Source: Bradyrhizobium barranii subsp. apii (GTDB lineage Bacteria; Pseudomonadota; Alphaproteobacteria; Rhizobiales; Xanthobacteraceae). From it: 64,000 nt of DNA. Positions 54,451 through 62,180 of this stretch are shown here, one piece after another (position 1 is the first letter of the stretch; each line of letters starts with the position of its first letter). Where the stretch lies: the NCBI RefSeq assembly GCF_011516635.5, contig NZ_CP096255.1:1858501-1922500 (forward strand), in the 5' to 3' direction. Under the pieces are notes generated by a model. The model searched no databases. It was not told where the DNA came from and saw nothing but the letters and a program-made list of their open reading frames with translations. A program made the translations under genes and the position numbers.

Positions 54451-55164
54451 CCGACCGGCTTCAGGTCTCGCTTGGTAGCATCAGGGTGCAAGGCTGCCGG
54501 AATGACAGCCTTAAGAAAGGGTTAGTATCGCGCGCAGGCGCAGGCAGGTCCACGGCTCCGGTCTACACGGCCAAGCCTAAAGCCGCGATAACCTTAATGT
54601 AGCCGCCCCAGCAAGCCGCAGCCCGGCGGCATCCGCAGGATTCGCGGGCGGGGCAGCCCAGCGAAATGCGCCAGATCGTCAGCGGCATCACAGGTGCCCA
54701 TCCTCCCCTGGAGGGGGAGGATGGGTTCGCATGCAGCGAAGCGCAATGCGAACCGAGGTGGGGGTGACAGTCTCTCAATGGAGGCGGTGCCCGAGTGGAG
54801 AGATCACCCCACCCCGCTCGCGCTGCGCGCGATCGACCCCCGAGCGAGCTCCGCTCGTCTCGACCCCTCCGGGGGAGGGCAAAGGCGCCGCCGTCACCAA
54901 ATTTCCGGCACCAGACTACCTCAACCCAGGGTTCCATCAGGCGGAACCATCACCCTGACCGCGATTAAATTTTCGCAACGCAGCCCGGATCACGTTTGCG
55001 TTGCACAATGTTGACATCTTAGGCAGCGATAGTGATGGGCGCTGGGCGAGCCATCCTTTTGTATCGCGTTCCAGTGTTCGTTCCCGCTGAATTTGAGGCC
55101 TAGGTCGGGGCCGGCGGGCGCGCCAGAAGGCTCACTCCATTTTTTCTTTATCGTGAGGGACATC
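54451..55164. other. Gene-free 714-base gap with a large repeat and phasin leader
   Basis: 54697-54895 is a repeat: CCATCCTCCCCTGGAGGGGGAGGATGG hairpin, then CGCATGCAGCGAAGCGCAATGCG and a GGGGTGACAGTCTCTCAATGG-type segment ending at TCTCGACCCCTCCGGGGGAGGG. I see no convincing gene; a 41-residue Cys-containing minus-strand frame (ending near 54563) has no support. Bases 54900-55164 are AT-richer and include TTGACATCTT near 55012, the likely phasin promoter region. Confidence 0.6.
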
Positions 55165-55599
55165 ATGACAGGTGCGACTGATCCGTTTTCTGCCTCGATC
55201 ATTCCGTTCGAGGTTCCCGAGCAGATGCGTGCGTTCGCCGAAAAGGGCGTGTCGCAGGCCCGCGAGAGCTACGCCAAGTTCAAGGACGCGGCCGAGACCC
55301 ACAACGGCACCGTTGAGGCCGTGTTCACCTCCGCCAACAAGGGCGCGAGCGAGTACACCGCCAAGCTGGTGGAGTTCATGAAGGCCAACACCAGCGCCCA
55401 GCTGGACTTCGCCCAGCAGCTGTTCGGCCTCAAGTCGCCGGCGGAAGCGCTGGAGCTGTGGACCGGCCACACCCGCACCCAGCTCGAGACCTTCCAGTCC
55501 CAGGCCAAGGAGCTGGCCGAGCTGACCCAGCGCGTCGCCGCCGAGACCGTCGAGCCGATCAAGGCCTCTGCCTCGAAGTTCTACAAGCCCGCCGCCTGA
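55165..55599 (+). CDS. Phasin family protein
   Basis: A 144-residue helical protein of the Phasin_2 type: FEVPEQMRAFAEKGVSQARE SYAKFKDAAE..., then EFMKANTSAQLDFAQQLFGL KSPAEALELW and a tail of amphipathic helices (FQSQAKELAELTQRVAAE) ending SKFYKPAA. Phasins coat polyhydroxyalkanoate granules; some bind DNA or regulate. GTGAGGGACATC before the ATG serves as ribosome-binding site. A terminator follows, so it is probably expressed alone. Confidence 0.93.
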   Translation: MTGATDPFSASIIPFEVPEQMRAFAEKGVSQARESYAKFKDAAETHNGTVEAVFTSANKGASEYTAKLVEFMKANTSAQLDFAQQLFGLKSPAEALELWTGHTRTQLETFQSQAKELAELTQRVAAETVEPIKASASKFYKPAA

Positions 55600-55623
55600 T
55601 TAGGCCGGCTGGTTTAAATTAAG

Positions 55624-55648
55624 AAACCCGGGCCTAGAGCCCGGGTTT
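55624..55648 (+). terminator. Rho-independent terminator after the phasin
   Basis: AAACCCGGGC and GCCCGGGTTT form a 10-bp stem with loop CTAGA, followed by T residues, 25 bases after the stop. Confidence 0.92.
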
Positions 55649-55790
55649 TGCTTTGGAAATAACCTCGTCGGAAGCGCGATTCTCGGGTTTTGCGGCCTTG
55701 CCAAAAACGCCCGTTGCACCTAGTTTCCGCCCCGTCCAGCCCCCCTTAGGTCGACGGCCCGTCCAGGCGCCCAAGGCGGCTCGCAAGGAT

Positions 55791-55867
55791 GCAGTTGTAG
55801 CTCAGTTGGTTAGAGCGCCTGTCTGTGGAACAGGAGGTCGGTGGTTCGAGCCCACCCAACTGTACCA
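55791..55867 (+). tRNA. tRNA-His (anticodon GTG)
   Basis: A 77-base cloverleaf including encoded CCA. The acceptor is GCAGTTG / CAACTGT with one G-T pair. The D arm is GCTC-AGTTGGTTA-GAGC, the anticodon stem CCTGT-CTGTGGA-ACAGG with GTG at 55825-55827, and the T arm GGTGG-TTCGAGC-CCACC. The discriminator base is A and no extra 5' G pairs with it, as known for tRNA-His of many alphaproteobacteria. Its 3' end is the left boundary of an accessory region. Confidence 0.97.
55851..55867. other. att-like site, left copy (tRNA-His 3' end)
   Basis: CCCACCCAACTGTACCA, the last 17 bases of tRNA-His, recurs with one mismatch at 58079-58095. Tyrosine integrases commonly use the tRNA 3' end as attachment core, and an integrase remnant lies directly downstream. 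Confidence 0.6.
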
Positions 55868-55951
55868 CCGTTGCGGATAAGTCCGCTTTCCCAGCAACTT
55901 ACTGATAAGCCTGATGTATTTGCGCCGCCTAAAATACAAAAGGCGCTACAA

Positions 55952-56385
55952 ATGGCATTGCGGATGGTTGAGTTAGTTCGAGCGAAGGGTGGCGGCTTTA
56001 TCGCTCGAAAAGGTATCCCGGCCGATGTGCGCGACGACTATGAGCGCTTGTATGGGGTGCGCTGGGAAGCTCAGCTTCGGATACCGAGCGGGACGCCAAT
56101 CCCCTTTGCGAAGTCACAGCACGGCGAGTGGTTAGCTGAGATTGAGACCCGTATCGCTGCATTACGGGCGCATAGGAATGGCGAAGGCCAGCCTCTCGGC
56201 TTAACGCTATAGCACTCGCTGGGCGCTGGTACGTTCGGTTCGTGAAGCAGCACGAGGCCAATCCCGATCCAGCAAAATACTGGCGGGAGTTCGGTGACCA
56301 TCTCGTGTGGAATGTCATCTACCCCGAGGCGCCCGACAGCTACCACGAAGACCCTTATATGGACAGCTTTGCAACCTGGTTGTAA
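55952..56385 (+). pseudogene. Site-specific integrase N-terminal remnant, frameshifted
   Basis: The frame reads MALRMVELVRAKGGGFIARK GIPADVRDDYERLYGVRWEA, HGEWLAEIETRIAALRAHRN GEGQPL, the N-terminal region of a phage-type integrase. It then runs into a stop at 56210-56212. One added base after 56197 would continue RLNAIALAGRWYVRFVKQHE and NPDPAKYWREFGDHLVWNV to a stop at 56383-56385. The catalytic domain (Arg-His-Arg-Tyr) is absent, so even the repaired frame would be inactive. It is the decayed integrase of the element beside tRNA-His. Confidence 0.65.
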
Positions 56386-56421
56386 CTTTCCAAAGGTTGA
56401 CGTTCGGAGGAACGGTGGACG

Positions 56422-57888
56422 GTGGCAGACACGCCCCTAAACGACGCTCCGAAGTTGAACGATAGCAAATCCGCATCGTTCTCCACTCGCCTGCGTCTTC
56501 GCCTTGGGAAACTCGGCGCGATCATTGCGTCCGTTGCTGCGGTTGGTGCTGTGGTCGGCGGGCTCGCGGGCTACTGGCACGCATGGGACATTTTGCACAG
56601 CCACGTCGGCAGAGATACGACCACGACCACGACTGCCGCGTCCACCGGTCTGATCGTCTCGAAGGGGCCTTCAGTAGCTGTATTGCCTGTTTCGAGCCCC
56701 ATTGCCGCGCCGGGGCTTGGTTCGTTTGCCGACAGGGTAACCCAACAACTTGCATCCTCCCTCGGCAGGTTCAGCACTTTGCGAGTGATACCGCGCGCAA
56801 CCGCTGCAAACTTTCTAAAGGAAGGTGATGATGCCATCAAAGCGGCCCGGAAGGCGCAAGTCGACTATCTTGTGAGCGGTGAGGTTCACCCATTGGGCGG
56901 CGGTGCTCGCGCGAATATCCACGTTTCGGACCTGCGCACTGGTACAGAGATTTGGTCGAAGTCCTTCGATGCGAATGCCGAAGGCGTGCAAACGGAAACG
57001 TCCGCGTACGAAATTGGCGACGCCGCCGCCGTGCAGATTGGTGGCTACCCCGGCGCAATTATGAACGCAGATTACTCGCAATCCCAGAACAAGCCGGTCT
57101 TCGAACTCAGTCCATATGAATGTATTGTTCATGCGGTAGTCGGGTCTGTACGTGGATTGTCATCCGCAATTCTGAAAGCGTTAGAGTGCTCCAAGCGACT
57201 TACCGAGCGACAGCCGAATAACGCATTCGCGTGGTCAGCACGCGCCACTGTTCTTTTTAACCAAAGAAGCATGGGGATCGGTCTACCGTCCGACCAAATT
57301 CAACACACCGATAAGCGTCTGTATTTGAACGAGGAAATCTTACGGGGCGCGACACGGGCCGTTGAGCTTGCACCCGACGATGCGTTCGCTCAAAGAACCT
57401 ACGCTCTGGCGATGAGTACCAAATGTCAAATCCACCTGTACCGACAAGAATTGGAAAAGGCCCTCGCGCTCAATTCCAACGATGCGCGAACCCTCTCAGG
57501 AGGTATGTGGCTCGCCTTCATGGGGGATTGGGATGACGGGACCGCAATGGCCGAAAGGGCCATTCGCTTGGCGGGTCCCAATGCCTCGTTTGCTTGGTGG
57601 TTAGCGCCCGCAAAGCGACACTGGTGGAAAGGCGAATACCAACAGGCGCTTGAGGATTTCCGGCACGCCTACCTTGAGGGTTTTTGGCTCAGTCATCTCG
57701 ATCAGGCGTACGCGCTGCCGTTTCTCGGTCGGTTCGACGAGGCCAAGGCGGAGGTCGGAAAGCTGCTGAAATTGCGCCCAGATTTCACCATTCGCGAGGC
57801 CGACAGTTATTATCGAATGTTCTGCTTTCAGCCCGAATACATCGAGAAGATGAACAGCGCGCTACGGCAGGCAGGGCTGCCAGAATAG
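56422..57888 (+). CDS. Membrane-anchored TolB-like/TPR protein, cyclase-associated type
   Basis: A 488-residue protein. A membrane anchor (residues ~33-53) follows a polar N-terminus. The next domain, GPSVAVLPVSSPIAAPGLGS FADRVTQQLASSL...LRVIPRATAANFLKEG, is the TolB/FlgO-like domain seen behind adenylate cyclase or HTH domains in rhizobial proteins. The rest is TPR-like helices (ERQPNNAFAWSARATVLF, AVELAPDDAFAQRTYALAM, LNSNDARTLSGG). No cyclase or DNA-binding domain precedes it. GTG start with GGAGG upstream. It is cargo between two att-like copies; function unknown. Confidence 0.8.
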   Translation: MADTPLNDAPKLNDSKSASFSTRLRLRLGKLGAIIASVAAVGAVVGGLAGYWHAWDILHSHVGRDTTTTTTAASTGLIVSKGPSVAVLPVSSPIAAPGLGSFADRVTQQLASSLGRFSTLRVIPRATAANFLKEGDDAIKAARKAQVDYLVSGEVHPLGGGARANIHVSDLRTGTEIWSKSFDANAEGVQTETSAYEIGDAAAVQIGGYPGAIMNADYSQSQNKPVFELSPYECIVHAVVGSVRGLSSAILKALECSKRLTERQPNNAFAWSARATVLFNQRSMGIGLPSDQIQHTDKRLYLNEEILRGATRAVELAPDDAFAQRTYALAMSTKCQIHLYRQELEKALALNSNDARTLSGGMWLAFMGDWDDGTAMAERAIRLAGPNASFAWWLAPAKRHWWKGEYQQALEDFRHAYLEGFWLSHLDQAYALPFLGRFDEAKAEVGKLLKLRPDFTIREADSYYRMFCFQPEYIEKMNSALRQAGLPE

Positions 57889-58243
57889 AGAAGAAGCTCT
57901 GGGAGCCGGCGCACAGCAGGCAAGTGCCTTCCCTATTAGATGGTCGTGAAGCTTCAGTGCCAGTCGTGCTCCGGCTACGTCGAGCTTCTCAAGAATACAA
58001 AAAACACGCTACAAAAGCCGATCTTTGGCAAGCAAAAAAGCTAGGTTTATCAAAGACAAAGTTGAACGGCGGCAGTACCCACCCAACTGCACCAGCGGTG
58101 ATAATGACTTAGCCCCTAAAGCCGCGAAGCCCCTGATCATCATATTTTTGGCTGGTCTCATTTCCCAAGAATGGGAGTGGTGAGTATTGCTCACCTCTGC
58201 GCCAATGGCCGCGAAAGCCCGTCCACCGCTCAATCGACCATTT
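57889..58243. other. Gap between TPR protein and IS66 element
   Basis: No gene is convincing. AATACAAAAAACACGCTACA (57993 onward) resembles AATACAAAAGGCGCTACAAA near 55933, beside the integrase remnant, so both ends of the 2.2-kb segment carry related sequence. GTGAG and CTCAC near 58181-58195 form a small hairpin. The att-like copy is at 58079-58095 and the IS66 target site at 58236-58243. Confidence 0.5.
58079..58095. other. att-like site, right copy
   Basis: CCCACCCAACTGCACCA matches the tRNA-His 3' end at 16 of 17 positions. Together with 55851-55867 it brackets 2.2 kb carrying the integrase remnant and the TolB/TPR gene. Confidence 0.55.
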
Positions 58244-58325
58244 GTAAGCGCGAATTTCTCCGCACCTTTTGCTTTTGAGAGTCCTGATGCATGAGGTGTC
58301 CACCAAAATAGGTGGACACCTTGTG

Positions 58326-58784
58326 ATGAGCGACGATGATCAGAAACTGCGGGTCAGGCTTGTCGGCCGGAACGGTCGCCGGCGCTACGAGGCGGCATCG
58401 AAAGAGCGTCTTGTCGCGGCCTGCCTTGAGCCTGGGGTTTCGGTATCGAGGCTTGCACTCGAACATGGGGTCAACGCGAACCTCCTTCGGAAGTGGATCA
58501 AGAAGCACAGCGCGACCAGGTCGCTGCCGCCGTCCTCACGCCCGGCGTTCATCCCGGTTCAGCTTGAGGGGAAGTCCGAGCGGGACCTGTCGCGAAAAGA
58601 CAGCGTGGCGACGGTTGATTTGCCGGCTTACGATGAAGTGCGTGGTTCGGAACCCAAAGGGACTCCAGCTTTTTGTTCTCCGGCCAAAGTGAGCGTGTCG
58701 CTGCCGAATGGCGTGAAGCTCGCGCTGGAATGCGGCGATGTGGATGCATTGACGGCGATCATCGGAGCGCTGGGCGATGTTTAG
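58326..58784 (+). CDS. tnpA: IS66 accessory protein TnpA
   Basis: A 152-residue IS66 Orf1 protein. A helix-turn-helix near the N-terminus (RRRYEAASKERLVAACLEPG VSVSRLALEHGVNANLLRKW) binds the ends of the element; the last part (VSVSLPNGVKLALECGDVDA) is the typical IS66 OrfA end. The end overlaps tnpB by 8 bases. Confidence 0.93.
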   Translation: MSDDDQKLRVRLVGRNGRRRYEAASKERLVAACLEPGVSVSRLALEHGVNANLLRKWIKKHSATRSLPPSSRPAFIPVQLEGKSERDLSRKDSVATVDLPAYDEVRGSEPKGTPAFCSPAKVSVSLPNGVKLALECGDVDALTAIIGALGDV

Positions 58785-59130
58785 ACTGGGCGATGACCTG
58801 CAGGTCTATCTGCACCGTGAGCCGATCGACTTCCGGGCTGGCATCAACAGCCTTGCGGTCCTGGTCCAGGAGACGATGGCGCTCGATCCATTCACTCCGG
58901 CGGTTTTTGCGTTCTGCAATCGCCGTTGCGACCGGATGAAGCTTCTGTTCTTCGATCGGTCCGGCTTTGTACTGGTCCTGAAGCGGCTGACCGAAGACAG
59001 GTTCCGATGGCCGCGCCGCCAGGAGGCGATCGTCACGCTGACGACGGAGCAATTGCACTGGATCCTTGACGGCATCGATATCGATGCGATGGTCCGCCAT
59101 CCGGTGCGGCAATATCAGGTTGCCGGCTGA
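58777..59130 (+). CDS. tnpB: IS66 accessory protein TnpB
   Basis: A 117-residue IS66 Orf2 protein: VYLHREPIDFRAG-type (VYLHREPIDFRAGINSLAVL), FAFCNRRCDRMKLLFFDRSG and FVLVLKRLTEDRFRWP. Required with TnpA for transposition in IS66 elements; its biochemical role is not settled. It is unrelated to the TnpB nucleases of IS200/IS605. Complete. Confidence 0.95.
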   Translation: MFRLGDDLQVYLHREPIDFRAGINSLAVLVQETMALDPFTPAVFAFCNRRCDRMKLLFFDRSGFVLVLKRLTEDRFRWPRRQEAIVTLTTEQLHWILDGIDIDAMVRHPVRQYQVAG

Positions 59131-59182
59131 GCTCTCGAGTTGAGCGGTTGACGCGTCGGTACGGTTCAGATTCAAGAATTCG

Positions 59183-60754
59183 ATGAATCGAACCGGCGAT
59201 CCGAGTGTTGAAGTGCTGTTGGCACGCATTGCTGCGCTGCAGGCGGAGAACCATCAACTCGCCGACCGCGTCGCCAAGCTCGAGGAAGAACTGGCGCTGG
59301 CACGCCTGCATCGTTTTGCGCCGCGCAGCGAAAAGCATGTTGATCGTCTCTTCAATGAAGCCGAGCAGGCCTCCGATGAGGAGGACGCCGGCAGTGAAAC
59401 GAACAATATCGCCGAACTTCCGGACACGGGCTTGCCACCCGTCGAAAACACAATGGGAAAGAAGCGCGGCCGCAAGCCGCTGCCGGGGAACCTACCTCGT
59501 GAGCGCGTCGAGTATGACCTGTCCGACGATCAGAAGGCGTGTCCTTGCTGCCGTGGCCAGATGCATCGCATGGGCGAGGCTGTCACCGAGCAACTTCATA
59601 TCGAGGTGAAGGCGAAGGTTTTACAGAATGTGCGCTTCAAATATGCGTGCCGCCATTGCGATCGCACCGGGATCCACGCCCCTGTCGTGACCGCGCCGAT
59701 GCCGCCGCAACCATTGCCGGGCAGCGTTGCCACGCCCTCGACGCTGGCGTTCGCGCTGGTTCACAAATATGTCGATGGCACGCCGCTCTACCGCCTGGCG
59801 CAGGCCTTCGAACGTGCAGGTGTTCCTGTCAGCCGCGGCGCTTTGGGCCACTGGGTGATTGGCTCGAGCGAGAAGCATCTGCATCGCATCTACGACGCCC
59901 TGAAGCTGCGGCTCAGATCACAACCTCTCATCCATGGCGACGAGACAACGGTTCAGGTCCTCAAGGAGAAGGACAAACGGGCCACCAGCACATCGTACAT
60001 GTGGGCTTATCGCAGCGGCAAGGGCAGCCACGAGCCGATCGTTCTTCTGGATTATCAGCCGGGCCGCGGCCAAATCCACCCGCAAGCCTTCCTCGGCGAT
60101 TACCGTGGCATTGTAATGAGTGACGGCTATACCGCATGGCGCACGCTGGAAGGGGCCACCCACATTGGATGCATGGCCCACTCCCGGCGGCGCTTTGTCG
60201 ATGCCCTCAAAGCCAGGAAGAAGGGCGGCGGTCCGCCCGAGCAAGCGCTGCGGTTCTTTGAACAGCTCTACCGGGTTGAAAGGCGGGCGTGGGACGGAAT
60301 ACCGAAGAAGGGTGAAACACAGGCCTACTGCATTCGCCGCTTCCGCCAGCAACATAGTGTCCCCATCCTCAATGCTCTCAAAGTATGGCTCGATGACATG
60401 GCCCCGAAGGTCTTGCCTGACAGCAAGCTCGGCGACGCCGTATCCTACACCCGAAACCAATGGGAATATCTGACGCGCTACACCGGGGACGGCAGCATGC
60501 CGATTGACAACAATCTTCTGGAGCGCGACATCAGGGTTTTTGCAACTGGCAGGAAGAGTTGGTTGTTCAGCGATACCGTGGACGGAGCCAAGGCCAGTGC
60601 CGTCGTCTATAGCCTGATGCTGACCTGCCGCGCCTCACGTGTCGAGCCGTTAGCGTGGTTGCGCCACGTCCTCACCGAATTGCCTCAGCGCGCCGGCGAC
60701 GCCGATATTACAGACCTGCTGCCCTTCAACTTCCACAAAGCCGCCACTGCCTGA
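59183..60754 (+). CDS. tnpC: IS66 transposase TnpC
   Basis: A 523-residue DDE transposase. A leucine-zipper helix (LQAENHQLADRVAKLEEELA) comes first, then a zinc finger (CPCCRGQMHRMG and CRHCDRTG), then the catalytic domain: HGDETTVQVL (Asp), VMSDGYTAW (Asp) and DNNLLERDIR (Glu). All three acids are present and the length is normal, so the element may still move. Confidence 0.96.
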   Translation: MNRTGDPSVEVLLARIAALQAENHQLADRVAKLEEELALARLHRFAPRSEKHVDRLFNEAEQASDEEDAGSETNNIAELPDTGLPPVENTMGKKRGRKPLPGNLPRERVEYDLSDDQKACPCCRGQMHRMGEAVTEQLHIEVKAKVLQNVRFKYACRHCDRTGIHAPVVTAPMPPQPLPGSVATPSTLAFALVHKYVDGTPLYRLAQAFERAGVPVSRGALGHWVIGSSEKHLHRIYDALKLRLRSQPLIHGDETTVQVLKEKDKRATSTSYMWAYRSGKGSHEPIVLLDYQPGRGQIHPQAFLGDYRGIVMSDGYTAWRTLEGATHIGCMAHSRRRFVDALKARKKGGGPPEQALRFFEQLYRVERRAWDGIPKKGETQAYCIRRFRQQHSVPILNALKVWLDDMAPKVLPDSKLGDAVSYTRNQWEYLTRYTGDGSMPIDNNLLERDIRVFATGRKSWLFSDTVDGAKASAVVYSLMLTCRASRVEPLAWLRHVLTELPQRAGDADITDLLPFNFHKAATA

Positions 60755-60937
60755 ACGGCTCGGTATCGCCCGATACCAGGGCAATCCATCAAAACCGCCG
60801 GCGTGCGAAGAAAATCGCGCTTACGACCATTTAGGATTTTTACAAGCCGCGACTACCAAGACACTTGTGTGTAGTCGGCCACTCCGCTTGCGTTCTTTTC
60901 TGATGGCATGCGACCATGGGTAGATAGGGGGACCCGC

Positions 60938-62161
60938 ATGCCTCGCGCGAAGACAACGAAAAAGAATGCCGCGAAGACAACGAAGACCGCACCCAAGCGA
61001 TCCTACCTTAAGCAAACGGACGTTCCGAATGCGTCTCTTGCTGACGCGCTCCGCATTCCGAAAGCAATTGACGAGAACTTCGGTGGAAGGGCCACGGCCC
61101 CACTACAGGTCGCGCTAGCCCTCAAGGTCGATCCAGGCGGTTCGCAATTGCGAGTACTATCGGGAGCTAGCATGGCTTTCGGGCTTATTGAGGGTGGTGC
61201 TCAGGCCCAAACCATTTCCTTGACGCCTCTCGCGAGAAGCATCCTGCGTCCGACATCCGAAGAGCAAGACGCCGCAGCTCGGCGCGAGGCGGTCCTTCGC
61301 CCACGCGTCTTCAAGGAATTCCTTGAGAGGTATGATAAGCACGCGTTCCCGCGCGCAGACATTGCCGTTAACGTGCTGGAAGAGCTTGGTGTCCCTCGAG
61401 AGAAGTGCACCGAAGTGCTCGACCGCCTGCAGGAAAGTGCAAACGCAGCTGGTTTCCTACAGGTTGGCAAGGACAAGACCTATGTTTTTCTTGGCGACGT
61501 AGCAATAGCTACACCAGCGAACCAGGAACAGCCGGGCGCGCTTGATGATGCTGGGCCCCAACAACAAGATGAGCCAGCAGAGCCAGCTGCGCCGGCGCCA
61601 CCAACGGCGGTGTTGCCACCTTCGCTTTCCACCCTTGCGCCTCTCACGACGCCCAACAGCGACGTTTCGCACAACGCAACTATGGTTGCGGCGGTGGCCG
61701 ACGATGCACGAAGGCGGAAGGTGTTCGTCACCCACGGCAAGGACAAGACTTTTGTCGATCCCATCAAGCGCATGTTGGAGTATGGCGAGCTTGAGCCTAT
61801 CGTGTCGGTAGAACGCACCTCCGTCTCCAAACCAGTGCCGGATAAGGTGATGGACGATATGCGCATGTCCGGTGCCGCGATCATCCACGTCGATGCAGAG
61901 CGGATACTTAAAGACGATGACAGCAACGAGCACGTCATCATCAACCCGAACGTCCTCATCGAGATCGGCGCTGCCATGGCCTTCTATGGTCGCCGCTTCG
62001 TCCTGTTGGTGCGCGACGGCGTGAAGCTACCTTCGAACCTGCAGGGTCTCTTCGAGGTCCGATATAAGGGTGACACCCTCGACGCGGATGCCACGATGCA
62101 GCTCCTTGAAGCCATGCGCGAGATGAAGACGCTACCACTGCCTACTAAAGTGGGGCTTTAG
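60938..62161 (+). CDS. Winged-helix/TIR-like nucleotide-binding protein, candidate defence effector
   Basis: A 407-residue two-domain protein. After a basic N-terminus, residues ~21-188 look like a DUF5343-type winged-helix domain (SLTPLARSILRP, FPRADIAVNVLEELGVPREK). A proline/acidic linker (190-240) leads to a TIR-like domain of the CAP12/PCTIR type (260-395): KVFVTHGKDKTFVDPIKRML at the start and INPNVLIEIGAAMAFYGRRF, with Glu342 as likely NAD-cleaving residue. Such domains act as effectors in CBASS and Pycsar. No cyclase is adjacent. It is followed after 19 bases by the DUF5677 gene. Confidence 0.82.
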   Translation: MPRAKTTKKNAAKTTKTAPKRSYLKQTDVPNASLADALRIPKAIDENFGGRATAPLQVALALKVDPGGSQLRVLSGASMAFGLIEGGAQAQTISLTPLARSILRPTSEEQDAAARREAVLRPRVFKEFLERYDKHAFPRADIAVNVLEELGVPREKCTEVLDRLQESANAAGFLQVGKDKTYVFLGDVAIATPANQEQPGALDDAGPQQQDEPAEPAAPAPPTAVLPPSLSTLAPLTTPNSDVSHNATMVAAVADDARRRKVFVTHGKDKTFVDPIKRMLEYGELEPIVSVERTSVSKPVPDKVMDDMRMSGAAIIHVDAERILKDDDSNEHVIINPNVLIEIGAAMAFYGRRFVLLVRDGVKLPSNLQGLFEVRYKGDTLDADATMQLLEAMREMKTLPLPTKVGL

Positions 62162-62180
62162 ATGATCGGGGCGCACAAGC

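Larger units (their letters stand above)
58244..60824. mobile_element. Complete IS66-family insertion sequence with 8-bp target duplication
   Basis: Terminal inverted repeats are at 58244-58267 (GTAAGCGCGAATTTCTCCGC) and 60801-60824 (complement reads GTAAGCGCGATTTTCTTCGC). Directly outside both, GACCATTT is repeated (58236-58243 and 60825-60832), the 8-bp duplication typical of IS66. It carries tnpA, tnpB and tnpC in order. Exact target repeats mean a recent insertion. Length 2581 bases. Confidence 0.95.

Noticed and set aside
54563..54690. 41-codon Cys-containing minus-strand frame
   Set aside because: Too short, no ribosome-binding site, borders repeat DNA.
57684..58112. 142-codon frame overlapping the end of the TolB/TPR gene
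   Set aside because: Mostly shadows the real gene; the remainder crosses the att-like copy and has no family match.
58777..59130. TnpB as an RNA-guided nuclease of the IS200/IS605 type
   Set aside because: The name is shared only; length and sequence are those of the IS66 Orf2 protein.
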